Assembly (NCBI RefSeq): GCF_013450155.1
Contig: NZ_JACCKD010000002.1
Span: forward strand, 52,531 to 116,530
Origin: Haloechinothrix aidingensis
Lineage (GTDB): Bacteria > Actinomycetota > Actinomycetes > Mycobacteriales > Pseudonocardiaceae
Reading direction: 5' to 3'
Length of the DNA: 64,000 nucleotides
Shown piece after piece: positions 27,808 through 35,678 of this stretch (position 1 is the first letter of the stretch; each line of letters starts with the position of its first letter). The notes under the pieces were generated by a model, which was not told where the DNA came from, did not search any database, and saw only the letters and a program-made list of their open reading frames with translations. A program made the position numbers and the translations under genes.

Positions 27808-28096
27808 GCTGGCATTCTCCCGACGTACTCGGCGAACTGGATGGCTGCACAGCGACGCTAGCAGTGCGATCACCGATCATGTAAGGGTGCGGGCGGGCGA
27901 TCAACATCATCATCACCACCGGCAGCAGGGTCCACTGGCGCTCCGGTACGTCTCGTGCTGCTCACCGCGACATCGGGGTCGCAGCGGCCCGGACGGCGTG
28001 GCGGCAACGAGCAGCGGGCTCGTGAGCGGCTGCGGGTGGGAGGCGGCTAGGGCGTGTCTCCAAAGCTGGTGCTGGTGGTTGGGTGATGCTGGCGGG

Positions 28097-28492
28097 ATGA
28101 GTCGTCAGAAGGTTTTGTCCGATGTGCAGTGGGGTGCGGTCGAGGCGTTACTGCCGCGGCAGCGGCCGGTGACGGGGCGTCCTCGTCGTGATCATCGACA
28201 AGTAGTCGAAGGCATCATCTACCGGTACCGGTGCGGCATCGCCTGGAGAGATCTGCCCGACGAGTTCGGCCCGTGGCAGACGGTGTGGAAGCGTCACCGT
28301 GCCTGGGCTGCCGACGGCACCTGGGACAGGGTCCTGGATGCCCTGCTGGTGCGTGCCGATGCGCAGGGGCAGCTGGACTGGTCGGTGGCGGTCGATTCCA
28401 CGATCTGCCGCGCTCATCAGCACGGCGCCACCCTGCCGCGGGGCACAGGGGGCCCGGTCGAATCACACGCATCCGCGTGCCGAGCCGGCTGA
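28097..28492 (+). CDS. IS5-family transposase, first reading frame
   Basis: 131 residues: SRQKVLSDVQWGAVEALLPR, GIIYRYRCGIAWRDLP and WSVAVDSTICRAHQHG. The last contains the first catalytic Asp of the DDE domain (DST). The frame ends just after SACRAG, where related single-chain transposases continue EPADHALGRSRGG. That continuation lies in the second frame, one base ahead. Either a programmed frameshift joins the two parts or a single indel has inactivated the gene. Confidence 0.85.
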   Translation: MSRQKVLSDVQWGAVEALLPRQRPVTGRPRRDHRQVVEGIIYRYRCGIAWRDLPDEFGPWQTVWKRHRAWAADGTWDRVLDALLVRADAQGQLDWSVAVDSTICRAHQHGATLPRGTGGPVESHASACRAG

Positions 28493-28493
28493 T

Positions 28494-28985
28494 CACGCCC
28501 TGGGTCGCTCGCGGGGCGGCCTGTCCACCAAGATCCATCAACTGGTCGACGGGCACGGGCTGCCGCTGGTGATCCTGTGCGGGCCGGGCCAGGGCGGCGA
28601 CTCACCGATGCTGGCCCCGTTGCTCGCGGCACTACGCATCGCCCGTGACGGCCCCGGCAGGGCACGCACCCGGCCGGAGAGGCTGCTCGGCGACAAGGCC
28701 TATTCCTCCCGCGCCACCCGGGCCGAACTACGGCGCCGGGGCATCCCGGCAGTGATCCCCGAGCCGCGTGACCAGCAGCAGCACCGCCGCAACCGCGGAT
28801 CACGCGGAGGACGACCCGTGACCCTGCAGGTCGCTGCCTACCGCGGCCGCAACGTCATCGAGCGCGGCTACAGCGACCTCAAGCAGTGGCGCGGCCTGGC
28901 GACGCGCTACGACAAACTCGCCCTCACCTACCGGGCCGGAGCCGTCCTACGCGCCATCACCCAGTGGCTCAAACACATCCTTTAG
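28494..28985 (+). CDS. IS5-family transposase, second reading frame (C-terminal DDE part)
   Basis: The meaningful part begins about 28490 with ADHALGRSRGGLSTKIHQLV and runs to the TAG inside the right inverted repeat. It includes LLGDKAYSSRATRAELRRRG with the second Asp and VIERGYSDLKQWRGLATRYDK with the catalytic Glu, so the DDE triad is complete across both frames. The frame is open upstream to about 28299, but that part is antisense to sense of frame one. Joining needs a +1 (or -2) shift near the end of the first frame. No classical slippery heptamer is evident. Confidence 0.75.
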   Translation, partial: HALGRSRGGLSTKIHQLVDGHGLPLVILCGPGQGGDSPMLAPLLAALRIARDGPGRARTRPERLLGDKAYSSRATRAELRRRGIPAVIPEPRDQQQHRRNRGSRGGRPVTLQVAAYRGRNVIERGYSDLKQWRGLATRYDKLALTYRAGAVLRAITQWLKHIL

Positions 28986-28994
28986 AGACACGCC

Positions 28995-30806
28995 CTAGCT
29001 CCCCGCAACCGGTGAGCCGGCCACCTCCGTCCGCTCGATCTCCTCCAACGACTCGACGGGGAACGGCGGGACCCCCGTACCGCTGATGCGCACGTGCCCC
29101 CAGGGATCCACCTCGACAAGCCGGGCGTGCACGGCCTCACGCCCCGGCAGGCTGAGCGTGACCCGCCTGTTGGCCCGTTTCCATGCGATCACCGCATCGT
29201 CGGCCGCGACCCGGCCGTACCAGTGGAACGCCCCGTCGATCGGTTCGAGATGCCCGGACAGCGTGACCGTCACGGGCAGCTCCTCGGTACCGGCGGTCAG
29301 CGTGGCGGGTCCGTGATAAGCATGCTCCGGTTCGCGGTCGGCGGCCGCGGTCCACTCGAAGTGCTCCGGGTTGACCTGCCGCATCCGGCGCCAGTACGAC
29401 ACGCTCGAGCCCGGCCAGGCCGCACGGTTGGCCCCCGTGTCGTCCAGGTACCAGCTGTCGCAGCCACCGGAGTTCCACACGCTGCCCGCCAGCTTGCCGT
29501 GCACCCACTGATTGAACCGGCGCTGCACCGCCGGGCGCACCTCGATCCGGGTGACGTCCCGCTGCTCCATCTGCCGCAGGCATTGGACGATGTAGCCCGC
29601 CTGCGCCTCGATCATGAACACGATGGACTGGTTGCCACCGCCGGAGTTCGGCCCCAGCATCAGGAAGAAGTTCGGGAACCCGGCTACCGCGATCCCCTGG
29701 AATGCCTCCATGCCGTCCCGCCAGGCTTGCTGGATCGTCAGGCCACCCTTGCCGACGATGCGCTCGGCGGCGAACCGGTCGGTCACGGCGAAACCCGTGG
29801 CGTAGACGATGGCGTCGAACTCCCGCTCGGAGCCGTCGCGCGTACGGATCCCGTCCGGGGTTATCTCGGCGATCCCTCCGGTGACCAGCTCGACATTCTC
29901 GCGTTGCAGCGCGGGATAGTAGTCGCTGGAGATCAGGATCCGCTTACAGCCGATCGTGTAATCCGGGGTCAGGTCGCGCCGGAGCTCCGGATCGGCGACC
30001 TGGCGTCGCAGCTGGCCCCTGGCGATCGCCTCGATCCGCCTCATCAGGCGCGGGTGCAGGAACCCCAGGATGAGCGCCTCGTGGATCCAGTAGATCGCGT
30101 AGCGGTACAGCCTGCGCAGCCCGGGAACCACGCGGAAGGCGACCCGCTCGGTACGGGTCAGGCGTCTGTCCCATTTGGGTAGCACCCAGTGCGGTGTGCG
30201 CTGGAACACCGACATCCGCTGCGCGTCCCTCGCCAGCCGGGGGATGAACTGCACGGCGCTGGCGCCGGTACCGATCACCGCCACTCGCTTGCCCGCCGTG
30301 TCGTAGGAGTGGTCCCACTCCGCCGAGTGAAAGCTCGTCCCACGGAAGCGTTCCCGGCCGGGCAGCTCGGGAATCTTCGGCTCGTGCAGCGGTCCGGGAG
30401 CGGCCACCACGATACGCGGGTGGTAGGTCCGTCCCCCCGCCGTCCGTACCCACCACCGGTCCGCCTCCTCGTCGAACTCGTAGGAGGTCACCTCCGTGCC
30501 GAACTCGATGTACCTGCCGAGGTCGTAGCGCCGCACCACGCGGCGAAGGTAGTCGAGTATCTCCGGCTGCCGCGCGTACATGCGCGACCAGTGCGGGTTC
30601 GGCGCGAAGGAGTACGAGTACATCAGTGACGGGACGTCACAGCCGCACCCCGGGTAGGTGTTCTCCCGCCAGGTGCCGCCGAGCTCGTCGGCCTTCTCCA
30701 GGATGCGGAAGTCCTCGATGCCTGCCTCGGCGAGCTTGATGGCGGTGCACAACCCGGCGAATCCGGCTCCGACGATGATCACCTGCGGGTGCGTGCCGGC
30801 GGTCAT
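28995..30806 (-). CDS. Flavin-containing (Baeyer-Villiger-type) monooxygenase with C-terminal DUF4873-like domain
   Basis: 603 residues. FAD motif GAGFAG at 13-18; a second GTGAS motif near 190 binds NADPH. Between them FRGTSFHSAEW fits the Baeyer-Villiger fingerprint FxGxxxHxxxW. The last ~110 residues, after the oxygenase fold, look like the DUF4873 domain often fused to such enzymes (from about DREPEHAYHGPATL to GVPPFPVESL). Such enzymes insert oxygen next to ketones or oxidise aldehydes and heteroatoms. The ATG overlaps the stop of the upstream diiron oxygenase gene (ATGA), so both are co-translated. The IS element inserted at its stop codon and restored a TAG. Confidence 0.88.
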   Translation of the reverse strand: MTAGTHPQVIIVGAGFAGLCTAIKLAEAGIEDFRILEKADELGGTWRENTYPGCGCDVPSLMYSYSFAPNPHWSRMYARQPEILDYLRRVVRRYDLGRYIEFGTEVTSYEFDEEADRWWVRTAGGRTYHPRIVVAAPGPLHEPKIPELPGRERFRGTSFHSAEWDHSYDTAGKRVAVIGTGASAVQFIPRLARDAQRMSVFQRTPHWVLPKWDRRLTRTERVAFRVVPGLRRLYRYAIYWIHEALILGFLHPRLMRRIEAIARGQLRRQVADPELRRDLTPDYTIGCKRILISSDYYPALQRENVELVTGGIAEITPDGIRTRDGSEREFDAIVYATGFAVTDRFAAERIVGKGGLTIQQAWRDGMEAFQGIAVAGFPNFFLMLGPNSGGGNQSIVFMIEAQAGYIVQCLRQMEQRDVTRIEVRPAVQRRFNQWVHGKLAGSVWNSGGCDSWYLDDTGANRAAWPGSSVSYWRRMRQVNPEHFEWTAAADREPEHAYHGPATLTAGTEELPVTVTLSGHLEPIDGAFHWYGRVAADDAVIAWKRANRRVTLSLPGREAVHARLVEVDPWGHVRISGTGVPPFPVESLEEIERTEVAGSPVAGS

Positions 30807-31702
30807 GCGATGAACCCCCAGCGCTTCCACATGTACCGGGCAGCGGGCCGCATCATGCCGACGCTCTCCAGGAAGTTCCCGAGATCGGCGAACCCGTACC
30901 GGCGGGCCTCGGCGAAGTGCGGGTTGTTCAGTGCCTGGTTCTTTGCCTCCTTACCGTCCAGACCGGCGCGCGCGTACATGTGCCGGTTGGTGAACAAGGC
31001 CGCGAACAGCGGGGCACCGATGCCCATCAGGTTGCCGGTGTACTCCCGTTCCCACCGGCTCATCAGCGGGGCTGTCCTGGCCAGCGCCTCACGGGCGAAC
31101 CGGATGTGCCTGGCTTCCTCGGTCACGTGGATCCGCATCATCCGCGACACCAGCGGCTCCAGCTCGGGCGCGTCCACCATCCGCCGCTGCAGGGCGTCGA
31201 AGATCTCCTCCCCGATCAGCGCGGCCACCCACACGAACGAGCGCCGGATGGCGGCGGGTAACGCCGTGACCCCCAGCAGGCCGAGCCCGCGCAACCGGTA
31301 GGGCCGCACCCCTATCCGGTCGATGAGCCGCCCGAACATGACCATGTGCCGGCATTCGTCGCCCATCTCGGTCAGGGCGTAGTGGGCGTGGCGGCCCGTG
31401 GGGTCCTCGGCGAGCAGCTCGCGCAACAGCATCCGGTTGAGCACGTTCTCGAACCAGATCCCCGCGCTCAGTACGTTCGCCAGCTCCTGACGGGAGAGCT
31501 CCCTGCGCTGCGCGTGGCTCATGCGTTCCCAGAGTGGCGTGCCGTACAGCGAGATGACCTGCTCGGGCAGGAACAGCTTGTTCTCGTCCAGCGGCGCGTC
31601 CCAGTCGATATCCACGGCGGGCTCGTAGGACCGTTTGACCGACCCGCTGAGCAACCTCTCGGCGACCTTCTCCCGCGTCGCCACGTTCCCGTTCTCGGTC
31701 AT
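30803..31702 (-). CDS. AurF-type diiron oxygenase
   Basis: 299 residues. Helical ferritin-like protein with metal-ligand motifs EMGDECRHMVMFG (E...ExxH) and VTEEARHIRFARE (EExxH), together with GEEIFDALQRR, as in the AurF p-aminobenzoate N-oxygenase family (PF11583). Members oxidise amines or C-H bonds using two irons and O2. In this arrangement with a BVMO and a TetR gene, it probably acts in detoxification or lipid/terpenoid oxidation; the substrate is not known. A GGGAGC ribosome site precedes the ATG. It is the first gene of the operon transcribed away from the TetR operator region. Confidence 0.85.
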   Translation of the reverse strand: MTENGNVATREKVAERLLSGSVKRSYEPAVDIDWDAPLDENKLFLPEQVISLYGTPLWERMSHAQRRELSRQELANVLSAGIWFENVLNRMLLRELLAEDPTGRHAHYALTEMGDECRHMVMFGRLIDRIGVRPYRLRGLGLLGVTALPAAIRRSFVWVAALIGEEIFDALQRRMVDAPELEPLVSRMMRIHVTEEARHIRFAREALARTAPLMSRWEREYTGNLMGIGAPLFAALFTNRHMYARAGLDGKEAKNQALNNPHFAEARRYGFADLGNFLESVGMMRPAARYMWKRWGFIA

Positions 31703-31747
31703 CGCAGCTCCCTTGCTCGCACGACCACTGCTGGCCTGTTACCAACC

Positions 31748-31780
31748 GTCACACATAGATTAGTGTGACAGGTTGTCACA
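31748..31780. promoter_or_regulatory. Two overlapping palindromes (TetR-type operator) between divergent genes
   Basis: GTCACAC (31748-31754) and GTGTGAC (31763-31769) are a perfect inverted repeat with an 8-base A/T-rich spacer. TGTGAC (31764-31769) and GTCACA (31775-31780) form a second with a 5-base spacer sharing one arm. This suggests two repressor dimers side by side. Both the diiron oxygenase operon and the TetR gene start nearby, so autoregulation and shared repression are likely. Confidence 0.7.
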
Positions 31781-31823
31781 GTCAATGACCATCCAGCCGA
31801 GCGAGCGATGTAGAGTGGCAGCC

Positions 31824-32528
31824 GTGCTGGATACGGCGAACGAGACCAAGGACGTACGCGTCGACGGGCGCACGACGCGCTGGCAGGAGCACAAGGAACA
31901 GCGCCGCACGGAGGTCGTCGACGCGGCGCTGCGCGCCATCGAGGAGGAGGGCACCGGCGTCAGCGTGCGGCGCATCGCGCAGCGGCTGGAGCTGCCCCGC
32001 CAGGTCGTCTACCGGCATTTCGACGGCCGCGAGGATCTCGACGAGCACGTTCGTCGCCGCATCGTGGACATGCTCCTCGACGAGCTGACGCCGGTTCTGT
32101 CCCCGAACGGAACGCTGATCGAGACCGTCCGGCACGCGGTGGGTACGTATGTGAGCTGGATCGAGCGGCACCCCCACCTGCACCACTTCCTCGTCGCGGG
32201 ATCCAGCGACCAGCAGGTTCTCGCCTCGCACGCGATCAGCGGTGCGCGTACGGCTGTAGCCGCGCGCATGGAGGACGCCGTCGGCCGTGCACTGGCACGC
32301 TACGAGGGTGACCCCCGCCTCGCACGGCCGACGGCGTTCGGCATGCTCGGGTTCGTGGACGCGACGGTCAACAGCTGGCGCACCGACCCGAACGAGAAGT
32401 CGTTGAGCGCGGGCCAGCTCACGACCTACCTGACGACGTCGCTCTGCTCGATGCTGTCCGGGACAGCCCGCGCACTCGGGGTCGAGCTGGACCCGGACAC
32501 CTCGCTCGCCTCGCTACTCGGCGGCTGA
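31824..32528 (+). CDS. TetR family transcriptional regulator
   Basis: 234 residues from the GTG at 31824. The N-terminal HTH contains VSVRRIAQRLELPRQVVYRHF, and the C-terminal helical region is ligand-binding without known signature. In-frame starts upstream at 31773-31785 are rejected because they would place the coding sequence over the paired palindromes that look like its operator. It is divergent from the diiron oxygenase/BVMO operon and most likely represses it. Confidence 0.87.
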   Translation: MLDTANETKDVRVDGRTTRWQEHKEQRRTEVVDAALRAIEEEGTGVSVRRIAQRLELPRQVVYRHFDGREDLDEHVRRRIVDMLLDELTPVLSPNGTLIETVRHAVGTYVSWIERHPHLHHFLVAGSSDQQVLASHAISGARTAVAARMEDAVGRALARYEGDPRLARPTAFGMLGFVDATVNSWRTDPNEKSLSAGQLTTYLTTSLCSMLSGTARALGVELDPDTSLASLLGG

Positions 32529-32863
32529 GACCGTTTCCGCGCGGGCACCGGGCATCCCGCACCCGCCCGGCCGGATATAAAATTCATGTCAAACGTATTC
32601 GGCGAGCATAGATTTCCGGACAAATATGGCCGTGTGATTCGCACAAATCGGAAATCTGCTGGTTTTCTTGCGCCGAATTGCTTCACCCGGTTTCGAACCC
32701 CGCGCGTACGCCTGGCACTATCGCGAGCAGTACCGTGATCGAGCGATGACGACGGCGTTGCACAGCCCTGCACGGTGGGGGCGCGAACGCCTCCGTTGGA
32801 GTGGGTGACGGATCGAGAAACAGCCTGACGCACGAATAGGGACCCCGCACGCAGGAGAATGAT
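32529..32863. other. A/T-richer intergenic region before the lipoprotein gene
   Basis: About 335 bases without a credible gene. The section 32575-32680 is unusually A/T-rich for this window. AGATTTCCG (32610-32618) and CGGAAATCT (32649-32657) are perfect inverted repeats 30 bases apart, with TGTG/CACA (32633-32645) between them. It could hold the terminator of the TetR gene, the lipoprotein promoter, or both. Confidence 0.5.
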
Positions 32864-33784
32864 ATGCGCAAATCACTCGTGACAGCCGGAACCCTCGCTT
32901 TTGCCCTGGCGGTGAGCGGTTGCGGCGGCGACGGCGGTGAGGATTCGGACGACAAGTCCGCCGAGGAGGATCCGAACAGCGCCGCGGACATCGCTCTCGC
33001 CGCGGGCGAGCAGGCCAAGGAGCAGGAGACCGCCAGCTTCGATTTCAAGATGGATATCGGCGGTCAGACCGCTACCGGGCAGGGTACGTACCGGCACGGC
33101 GACGACGGCTCCGCTGTCGACGTCGCACTGGATGCCGGAGGGCAGAAGACCGAGCTGCGCCAGGTCGACGATGCCGTCTACATGAAGCTTCCCGAGCAGA
33201 TGCAGGCCGCCGTGGGAACCGACGCACCGTGGCTCGACCTCACCGAGAGCCCCCAGGTGGCCCAGATGTTCGGCGGGATGGACCAGCTGCCCCGCCAGGC
33301 CGACCCCGCGGGTGTGCTCGGCCAGCTCGAGGAGGCCGGCACGATCCTGGGCACCGAGGAGACCGAGGTGGCGGGCGAGCCGGCTACCCGGTACAAGACG
33401 GAGGTCCAGCTCGGCAAGCTCAAGGAGAACCTCCCGATGGGCATCACGCAGCAGGCTCTGCAGTCCCTGCAGCAGTCCGGCATCGAGTCGTACCGGGTCA
33501 ACCTCGATGTGAACGAGGATGACCTCCCCATGCAGGTCACGATGAACCTGACGGAGCTGTACAAGGCTGCCGCGGAGTCGATGGGGCAGCAGGGGCAGCA
33601 GCAGCAAGCACCGGAAGGCAAGTCCGTCATCACGGTGAACTACTCCGACTGGGGCGAGTCGGTCGAGATCGAGGCTCCCCCGAAGGAGGAGATCGGCGAG
33701 ATGCCCGAGATGCCCCAGCAGCAGCCGGGGCAGCAGCCGGGGCAGGAGGGCCAGCAACCCCAGCCAGAGGGCGAGTCCAACTGA
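32864..33784 (+). CDS. Secreted lipoprotein, LppX/LolA-like fold, unknown function
   Basis: 306 residues. A good GCAGGAGAA site precedes the ATG. Signal peptide ends with the lipobox VSGC at about residue 20, then an acidic linker (EDSDDKSAEED). The body has alternating-strand segments such as TASFDFKMDIGGQTATGQGTY and ATRYKTEVQLGKL, like actinobacterial lipoproteins with a half-barrel (LppX/LprG/LolA-like) fold, some of which carry lipids. The last 40 residues are rich in Gln, Pro and Glu with PGQQPGQEGQQ repeats. Exported and membrane-anchored; the ligand is unknown. Confidence 0.8.
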   Translation: MRKSLVTAGTLAFALAVSGCGGDGGEDSDDKSAEEDPNSAADIALAAGEQAKEQETASFDFKMDIGGQTATGQGTYRHGDDGSAVDVALDAGGQKTELRQVDDAVYMKLPEQMQAAVGTDAPWLDLTESPQVAQMFGGMDQLPRQADPAGVLGQLEEAGTILGTEETEVAGEPATRYKTEVQLGKLKENLPMGITQQALQSLQQSGIESYRVNLDVNEDDLPMQVTMNLTELYKAAAESMGQQGQQQQAPEGKSVITVNYSDWGESVEIEAPPKEEIGEMPEMPQQQPGQQPGQEGQQPQPEGESN

Positions 33785-33888
33785 CCCGCAGTGGATCACC
33801 GCTCACGCCGGCTGTGCCCGAAGGCGGACGCAGGACGCCGGACGCCCCGCCCCGCGCTTCGCGCACAGCCGGCGCTAAGCTCTACGGC

Positions 33889-34233
33889 ATGGACGCTTCT
33901 CCGAAGCCGGATGCGCCCGATGCCTTCCCCGCAGTCGATATGCGGGTCGGCCGCGTCACCGAGGTGCGGCCCTTCCCCGAGGCGCGCTCCCCCGCATGGA
34001 AGATCGCCGTGGACTTCGGCATCCTCGGCCACCGGTGGACCAGCGCCCAGGTCACCCACTATTCCGCCGAGGAGCTGATCGGGCGGACGGTCGTCGGCGC
34101 GATCAACCTCGGGCGCAAGAGGATCGCGGGGTTCACCAGCGAGTTCCTGCTACTCGGCGCGGTGGGGACCGGCGGCGAGGTCCGGCTGCTGCGACCCGAC
34201 GACGGCGCCGACCCCGGTGACCCGATCGCCTGA
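33889..34233 (+). CDS. csaA: CsaA-like tRNA-binding/chaperone protein
   Basis: 114 residues consisting of one OB-fold tRNA-binding domain (PF01588). Conserved elements: AVDMRVGRVTEVRPFPEAR, WKIAVDFG, SAQVTHYSAEELIGRTVVGAINLG and KRIAGFTSEFLLLGA. This is the CsaA arrangement, a dimeric protein linked to secretion chaperoning and tRNA binding in Bacillus. The ATG at 33889 directly precedes the domain; the frame extends upstream without family similarity. Confidence 0.88.
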   Translation: MDASPKPDAPDAFPAVDMRVGRVTEVRPFPEARSPAWKIAVDFGILGHRWTSAQVTHYSAEELIGRTVVGAINLGRKRIAGFTSEFLLLGAVGTGGEVRLLRPDDGADPGDPIA

Positions 34234-34375
34234 TCCCGGCGCTCACCGGGCGCCTGGGCGAGCGCGCCGGTAACTAGTGAGCTATGCTAACGGCAGTGCA
34301 CGCGGCAAGGTTCACCCCGGCAGCCGCGCACGGGTCGCCCGGCGCGGCGCCGATCCGTAGTCGGGTCGAGTTCGC

Positions 34376-35674
34376 GTGAACCGCACGTTCCACTCCCTGC
34401 GCCATCGCGACTACCGCCTGTACTGGTCCGGGATGTTCGTATCGAACATCGGCACATGGATGCAGCGGGTCGCCCAGGACTGGCTCGTCCTCGTCGTCCT
34501 CGGCGGCGGAGCCCAGGCAGTCGGGATCACCACCGGCCTGCAGTTCCTCCCGTTCCTGCTGGTCGCACCCTTCGGCGGCCTGCTTGCCGACCGGCTGCCC
34601 AAGCGGAGGCTGCTGCTGGCCACGAACGGCTTCCTCGGCGGGCTCGCCCTCGTACTGGGGACGCTCGTACTCGCGGGCGCTGCCGAGATCTGGCACGTCT
34701 ACGTCCTCGCGTTCCTGGTCGGTGTCGGCAACGCGCTGGACAACCCCGCCCGGCAGGCGTTCGTCTCCGAGCTGGTCGGTCAGGCCGACGTCACCAACGC
34801 GGTCGCGCTCAACAGTGCCTCGTTCAACGGGGCCCGCCTGATCGGGCCCGCAGCCGCCGGGGGCCTGATCGCGCTGATCGGGACGGGATGGCTGTTCGTC
34901 ATCAACGGGCTCTCGTTCGCCGCACCGATCACGATGTTGCTGCTGTTGCGCGTGCCGTCCACCCGCGCCAGCTCGGCCGACGGCGACGCCACGGGCCCGC
35001 TCGGGCGGCTGCGCGCCGGAGTCGCGTACGTCCGCTCGCGTCCCGACCTGGTCATGGTGCTGACCATCGTGTTCGGTCTCGGAACGTTCGGGATGAACTT
35101 CCAGATGACCATGGCGCTGATGGCCACGGAGATCTACGACCGCGGGCCGGAGGAGTACGGGCTGCTCGGCTCGATCCTGGCCATCGGCACGCTGTCCGGC
35201 GCACTGGTCGCGGCGCGCAGGCGGCTACCCCGGTTGCGCCTGATCGTCGGGGGGACGGTGCTCTTCGGCGTGCTCGCCGTGGCCGCGGGCTCGATGCCGA
35301 CGTACGCGACGTTCGCGCTCACGCTCGCACCGATCGGCGTACTCGTGATGACGGTGCTCACCGCGGCCAACGGGTACATCCAGACCACGGTCGACCACCA
35401 CATCCGCGGGCGCGTGCTCTCGCTGTACATCACCATCCTGATGGGCGGCACACCGGCAGGCGCGCCGGTGATCGGCTGGCTCGCCGGAGCGCTCGGCGCC
35501 CGGTGGTCCCTGCTCGCCGGTGGCACGCTGACCGCACTGTGCACGGCACTCGCTGTGGCCGTCTTCGCGCGGCACGCCACCTTCCGGGTACGTCCCCGGC
35601 TGCGGCCACTCCCCCACGTCGCCGTCACACACACGCGGCGCGAGGCCGGCTCCCGGACGCGGGATCCCGCCTGA
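34376..35674 (+). CDS. MFS transporter, EntS/DUF894-like exporter family
   Basis: 432 residues with about 11-12 membrane helices. It opens FHSLRHRDYRLYWSGMFVSNIGTWMQRVAQDWLVL, in which RDYRLYW and GTWMQ are typical of the MFS_3 (enterobactin-exporter-like) group. The 2-3 loop GGLLADRLPKRRLLL matches the MFS signature. These exporters move siderophores, macrolides or other small molecules using the proton gradient. The substrate cannot be assigned. Start is a GTG without a strong ribosome site. The gap before it contains TAGTGAGCTATGCTAACG, a possible promoter/operator region with no adjacent regulator gene. Confidence 0.88.
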   Translation: MNRTFHSLRHRDYRLYWSGMFVSNIGTWMQRVAQDWLVLVVLGGGAQAVGITTGLQFLPFLLVAPFGGLLADRLPKRRLLLATNGFLGGLALVLGTLVLAGAAEIWHVYVLAFLVGVGNALDNPARQAFVSELVGQADVTNAVALNSASFNGARLIGPAAAGGLIALIGTGWLFVINGLSFAAPITMLLLLRVPSTRASSADGDATGPLGRLRAGVAYVRSRPDLVMVLTIVFGLGTFGMNFQMTMALMATEIYDRGPEEYGLLGSILAIGTLSGALVAARRRLPRLRLIVGGTVLFGVLAVAAGSMPTYATFALTLAPIGVLVMTVLTAANGYIQTTVDHHIRGRVLSLYITILMGGTPAGAPVIGWLAGALGARWSLLAGGTLTALCTALAVAVFARHATFRVRPRLRPLPHVAVTHTRREAGSRTRDPA

Positions 35675-35678
35675 GGGA

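Larger units (their letters stand above)
28050..28995 (+). mobile_element. IS5-family (IS427-like) insertion sequence, 946 bp
   Basis: The ends are near-perfect inverted repeats: GGGCGTGTCTCCAAAG at the left (from 28050) and, read from the other strand, GGGCGTGTCTCTAAAG at the right (to 28995). TA is duplicated on both sides (28048-28049 and 28996-28997), so the pre-insertion target reads CTAG. Contains one transposase gene split into two overlapping frames. The right end lies at the stop codon of the monooxygenase gene. Confidence 0.9.

Noticed and set aside
27808-28049. A tRNA-Sec (selC) gene next to selD
   Set aside because: I looked in both strands for a 90-100 base cloverleaf with a long variable arm and a CCA-ready end and found none; the stretch is gene-free with a CATCATCATCACCACC run.
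31773-31823. Upstream start codons for the TetR gene
   Set aside because: They lie within or beside the double palindrome that looks like its operator and lack a ribosome site; the GTG at 31824 avoids this.
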